Shown one piece after another: positions 61,198 through 64,000 of a stretch of DNA of 64,000 bases. Position numbers and translations under genes: made by a program. Under the pieces are notes generated by a model. That model was not told the origin of the DNA, searched no databases, and saw only the letters and a list, made by a program, of their open reading frames with translations. The DNA comes from Sphingobium sp. B2D3C (GTDB taxonomy: Bacteria; Pseudomonadota; Alphaproteobacteria; Sphingomonadales; Sphingomonadaceae), in the NCBI RefSeq assembly GCF_025961835.1, contig NZ_JAOQOK010000001.1, forward strand, positions 2,418,001 to 2,482,000. The letters run 5' to 3'. The number at the start of each line of letters is the position of its first letter. The stretch's first letter is position 1.

Positions 61198-62988
61198 ATG
61201 TCTACCCATGAAGATCGCCTGCGCGCCCTGCGCGCCCAGCTGTCCCGCCAGTCGCTCGACGGATTCGTCGTGCCGCTCACCGATGAGCATCTGTCCGAAT
61301 ATGTCGGCGGCTATGCGCAGCGGCTTGCCTGGCTCACCGGTTTTCTGGGCTCTGCGGGCAGCGCGGTGGTCCTGCCGGAGGAAGCCGCGATCTTCACGGA
61401 CGGGCGCTACACCTTGCAGGTGCGCGATCAGGTGGATGGCGCGCAATGGCAGTTCGAGAGCGTGCCGCAAACGAGCGTCGCCGCCTGGCTCGGGGTCCAT
61501 GCCCCGGCGGGCGGACGGATTGGCTATGATCCTTGGCTTCACACCCGCCGCTGGGTGGAGGAGGCGACGCGTGCGCTTGCCAGCAAGGGCGCCACGCTCG
61601 TGCCGGTCGACCATAATCCCGTCGATGCCGTGTGGGATGATCGGCCCGATCCCAGCAAGGCCCGCCTCGTGCCGCATGAAGACCGCTATGCCGGGCAGAG
61701 CAGCGCCGCCAAGCGCGCCGATATGGCGGACTGGATGAAAGCGCAGGACGTGGACGCCACCGTCCTCACCGCGCTCGATTCGATCGCCTGGACCTTCAAC
61801 ATTCGCGGCGCGGACGTGACCCACACGCCGGTCGCGCTGGCTTATGCCCTGCTCCATGCGGACGGCAAGGCGCAGCTCTTCGTCGACCCCGCCAAGATCG
61901 ATGCCGATGTGCGCGCGCATCTCGGCAATTCGGTCGACATCCTGGACCGCGCCGCTTTCACCGATGCGCTGGCAGGGCTTGCCGGCAAGGCCGTCGCTGT
62001 CGACCCCGACCGCGCCGTCTCCGCGATCTTCGAAGCGCTGGACAAGGCCGGCGCCCTGATCAAGCCGCTGCGCGATCCCGCTGTTCTGCCCAAGGCCGTG
62101 AAGAACCAGACCGAGATTGCCGGCCACAAGTCTGCGCAGGCGCGGGACGGCGCGGCCATGGCCAAGTTCCTCCACTGGCTGTCCATCGAAGGCCCCAAGG
62201 GCGGGCAGACCGAAATCAGCGTGTCGGACCGGTTGCAGGCGTTCCGTGAAGAAACCGGCGCACTCGTGGACCTCAGCTTCGACACGATTTCCGGCTCAGG
62301 CCCAAATGGCGCCATCGTCCATTACAAGGCGAGCGAGGCGACGAACCGGCCGGTTGAGGCGGGCTCGCTGCTGCTGGTCGATTCAGGCGGGCAATATCGG
62401 GACGGGACGACCGATATCACCCGCACCATGGCCATCGGCACGCCCACGCAGGAGATGTGCCACCGCTTCACCTTGGTGCTCAAGGGCCATATCGCGCTCG
62501 CCTGCGCGCGCTTTCCTGCCGGCACGCGCGGCAGCCAGCTCGACGTGCTCGCCCGTCAATTCCTGTGGGCCGAAGGGCTGGATTATGCCCATGGCACCGG
62601 ACACGGCGTTGGCAGCTTCCTGTCGGTGCACGAAGGCCCGCAGCGCATTGCGACGTTCGGCGGCGGGGACGAACCGCTGCAACCCGGCATGATCCTCTCC
62701 AACGAGCCGGGCTATTACAAGACCGGCGAATATGGCATCCGCATCGAGAACCTGGTGCTGGTGGTGGAGAGCGGCACCGGCGAAAACGACCGGCCCTTCT
62801 ATGCCTTCGAGACGCTGAGCCATACGCCGATCGACCGCGCCCTCATCGCCGTCGACGGGCTGACCCCGGCTGAACGGGCCTGGGTGGACGCCTATCACGC
62901 ACGCACACGGGAGATCATCGGGCCGCAGCTGGATGGCGAGGAGCTGGCATGGCTGCAGGCTGCCTGCGCGCCACTGACTGCTGACTGA
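61198..62988 (+). CDS. Aminopeptidase P family protein (M24)
   Basis: A 596-residue dimetal peptidase. Two creatinase-like N domains (about residues 1-300) precede the pita-bread catalytic domain. Metal ligands are seen in 'LLVDSGGQYRDGTTDITRTMA' (two Asp), 'HGTGHGVGSFLSVHEGP' (His), 'SNEPGYYKTGEYGIRIEN' (two Glu). Its length matches the eukaryotic-like XPNPEP1 subfamily rather than the 440-residue E. coli PepP. The start at 61198 has AGGAA nine bases upstream; earlier in-frame starts at 61075 and 61162 lack this. It is divergent from the PAS gene. Confidence 0.93.
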   Translation: MSTHEDRLRALRAQLSRQSLDGFVVPLTDEHLSEYVGGYAQRLAWLTGFLGSAGSAVVLPEEAAIFTDGRYTLQVRDQVDGAQWQFESVPQTSVAAWLGVHAPAGGRIGYDPWLHTRRWVEEATRALASKGATLVPVDHNPVDAVWDDRPDPSKARLVPHEDRYAGQSSAAKRADMADWMKAQDVDATVLTALDSIAWTFNIRGADVTHTPVALAYALLHADGKAQLFVDPAKIDADVRAHLGNSVDILDRAAFTDALAGLAGKAVAVDPDRAVSAIFEALDKAGALIKPLRDPAVLPKAVKNQTEIAGHKSAQARDGAAMAKFLHWLSIEGPKGGQTEISVSDRLQAFREETGALVDLSFDTISGSGPNGAIVHYKASEATNRPVEAGSLLLVDSGGQYRDGTTDITRTMAIGTPTQEMCHRFTLVLKGHIALACARFPAGTRGSQLDVLARQFLWAEGLDYAHGTGHGVGSFLSVHEGPQRIATFGGGDEPLQPGMILSNEPGYYKTGEYGIRIENLVLVVESGTGENDRPFYAFETLSHTPIDRALIAVDGLTPAERAWVDAYHARTREIIGPQLDGEELAWLQAACAPLTAD

Positions 62989-62996
62989 CAGGGGAG

Positions 62997-64000
62997 TCAG
63001 GCCGCCTGCAGGCGATAGGGGATGGTCGTCGTGACCTTGAGGCCGCGCGGCAACCATTCCCGCACGAAGGTGCCGCGCAACTGGCGCTCGATGCTCAGCC
63101 GGATGAGATCGGACCCGAAGCCCTGATGATCGCCGGGCGGCGCGCTGTCGCCCTTGCTCTCCTGCCACTCCAGCCTGAGCTGTTCCGAAGATCCTGAGAT
63201 CATCAGGTCCACAAACCCTTCCGGCGAGGAGAGCGAACCATATTTGACGGCGTTGGTCGCCAGTTCGTGAAACACGAGGGCGATGGGGGTCATGTAGGTT
63301 TCGGCGAGCAGCACATCGTCGCCGCGAATGCGGATGCGCTCAATGCCCTCCAGATTATAGGCCGCGAACAATTCGCCGAGCAGCCCCTGCAACGTCAGCG
63401 TCTGCGCGCCCTCGCGCGGCTGCACATAATCATAGGCCCGCCCCAGCGCGGCAATCTGGTCGCTCATTTTCGAGCTGAAGCCCTTCAGCTCCGGAACGCC
63501 CCGGCTGGAGAGGTAGAGCAGCGAGCCGATGACGGTGAAGATGTTCTTGATGCGATGGACCAGCTCGCGCGAGAGAAGCTCCTTCTGCTCGCGCATGATC
63601 CGCTGATCGTGAATGTCCGTGCAGGTGCCGAACCAGCGCACGATGTTGCCGGCATCATCCCTGATCGGCAATGCGCGCCCGAGCGTCCAGCGATATTCGC
63701 CATCGAACCGGCGCAGGCGATATTCGATTTCATAGGGATCGCCGGTGGCCAGCGAATGGCTCCACACCTCCCATGCCTTGGCCTGATCGTCGGGATGGAA
63801 CTGGCCGTTCCAGCCGGTCCCGTCGGTCCGGCCGAGCTGCGCACCGGTAAATTCGTACCAACGCGCATTATAATAATCATGATAGCCATCGGCCCGCGTG
63901 GACCAGACCATTTGCGGCATGGCGTCGGCCAGCACCCGAAAGCGCTCCTCGCTTGCCGCCAGATCGGCTTCGGCGGCATTCTCCCAAGCCCGATGCGCGA
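62997..64000 (-). CDS. HWE-type sensor histidine kinase, C-terminal part (cut by window edge)
   Basis: The frame remains open to the right edge; about 334 residues are visible. A helical linker ('AAEADLAASEERFRV') is followed by a PAS domain with PAC ('DAMPQMVWSTRADGYHDYYNARWYEFTG', 'RRFDGEYRWTLGRALPIRDDAG'). The HWE kinase core follows: H-box 'ELVHRIKNIFTVIGSLLYLSS' with the phospho-accepting His, N-box 'VFHELATNAVKYGSLS', and the 'LEWQE' segment that gives the W-x-E of the family. An internal GTG at 63935 is not a plausible start because the linker upstream is clearly coding. HWE kinases often feed general stress or light responses in alphaproteobacteria; the partner is unknown. Confidence 0.9.
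   Translation of the reverse strand, partial: AHRAWENAAEADLAASEERFRVLADAMPQMVWSTRADGYHDYYNARWYEFTGAQLGRTDGTGWNGQFHPDDQAKAWEVWSHSLATGDPYEIEYRLRRFDGEYRWTLGRALPIRDDAGNIVRWFGTCTDIHDQRIMREQKELLSRELVHRIKNIFTVIGSLLYLSSRGVPELKGFSSKMSDQIAALGRAYDYVQPREGAQTLTLQGLLGELFAAYNLEGIERIRIRGDDVLLAETYMTPIALVFHELATNAVKYGSLSSPEGFVDLMISGSSEQLRLEWQESKGDSAPPGDHQGFGSDLIRLSIERQLRGTFVREWLPRGLKVTTTIPYRLQAA

Noticed and set aside
1..64000. Mobile element, prophage, defence island or biosynthetic gene cluster
   Set aside because: No transposase, integrase, phage structural gene, restriction or toxin-antitoxin pair, or assembly-line enzyme was recognised; gene content and order are those of core chromosome.

Overview
The window looks like chromosomal DNA of an alphaproteobacterium of the order Sphingomonadales (a Sphingobium, Sphingomonas or Novosphingobium relative). 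The evidence is high GC with dense, tightly packed genes; two large TonB-dependent receptors with the 'IVVTGSRI' N-terminus usual in sphingomonads; a gallate dioxygenase of the DesB type known from Sphingobium sp. SYK-6; a PEP-CTERM protein of the 'PEPATWAMM' type; an EcfG-type promoter; and dispersed palindromes of the kinds seen in sphingomonad intergenic DNA. I assign order and family from recognised sequences, not from a search.

Layout. 1-6.2 kb is accessory metabolism: a TonB receptor cut by the left edge, desB, a degenerate SRAP protein, a DUF985 cupin, a group 2 truncated haemoglobin and a flavin reductase-like protein. 6.5-10.3 kb is the rpmH-rnpA-yidD-yidC-engB cluster (minus strand), with large palindromic elements in two of its gaps. 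10.4-16.8 kb is ruvAB-ybgC-tolQRAB-pal (plus strand). 16.8-26 kb holds a small unknown protein, an M16 metallopeptidase, clpB with a heat-shock-like promoter, and a complete TonB receptor. 26.5-31 kb holds an M23 lipoprotein, xseA and purD (divergent, with overlapping start codons) and a GST. 31-37 kb holds a CNNM/CorC protein, an OmpA lipoprotein behind an EcfG-like promoter, and the minus-strand run argB-yggT-yggU-folD-unknown-marC. 37-42.7 kb holds a queuosine precursor transporter, a nucleoside transporter, a GST, a cupin, dapE and an orphan PEP-CTERM protein. 42.9-49.9 kb holds the smr-mltA-Tim44 group divergent from secB, then murJ, trpS and a DUF4136 lipoprotein. 50-56.2 kb holds a polysaccharide flippase, gpsA-tsaD and, divergently, hemC-hemD and a COG4223-type membrane protein. 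56.2-64 kb holds a thioesterase, ptrB, an SLC13 transporter, a single-domain PAS protein, an M24 aminopeptidase and an HWE histidine kinase cut by the right edge.

How the genes work together. Most of the window is core housekeeping with an envelope theme: membrane insertion (YidC/YidD), the Tol-Pal system, secretion chaperoning (SecB), peptidoglycan (MurJ, MltA, M23, DapE) and lipoproteins. DNA repair (RuvAB, XseA), haem (HemC, HemD), purine, folate, arginine and lysine synthesis are also represented. DesB with its neighbouring TonB receptor is the only clear catabolic element.

I saw no tRNA, rRNA, CRISPR array, insertion sequence, prophage or defence cassette. The less ordinary signals are regulatory or architectural: candidate sigma-32 and EcfG promoters, overlapping divergent starts, palindromic elements inside an operon, a catalytically degenerate SRAP protein, and a tandem duplication that shapes a gene junction.
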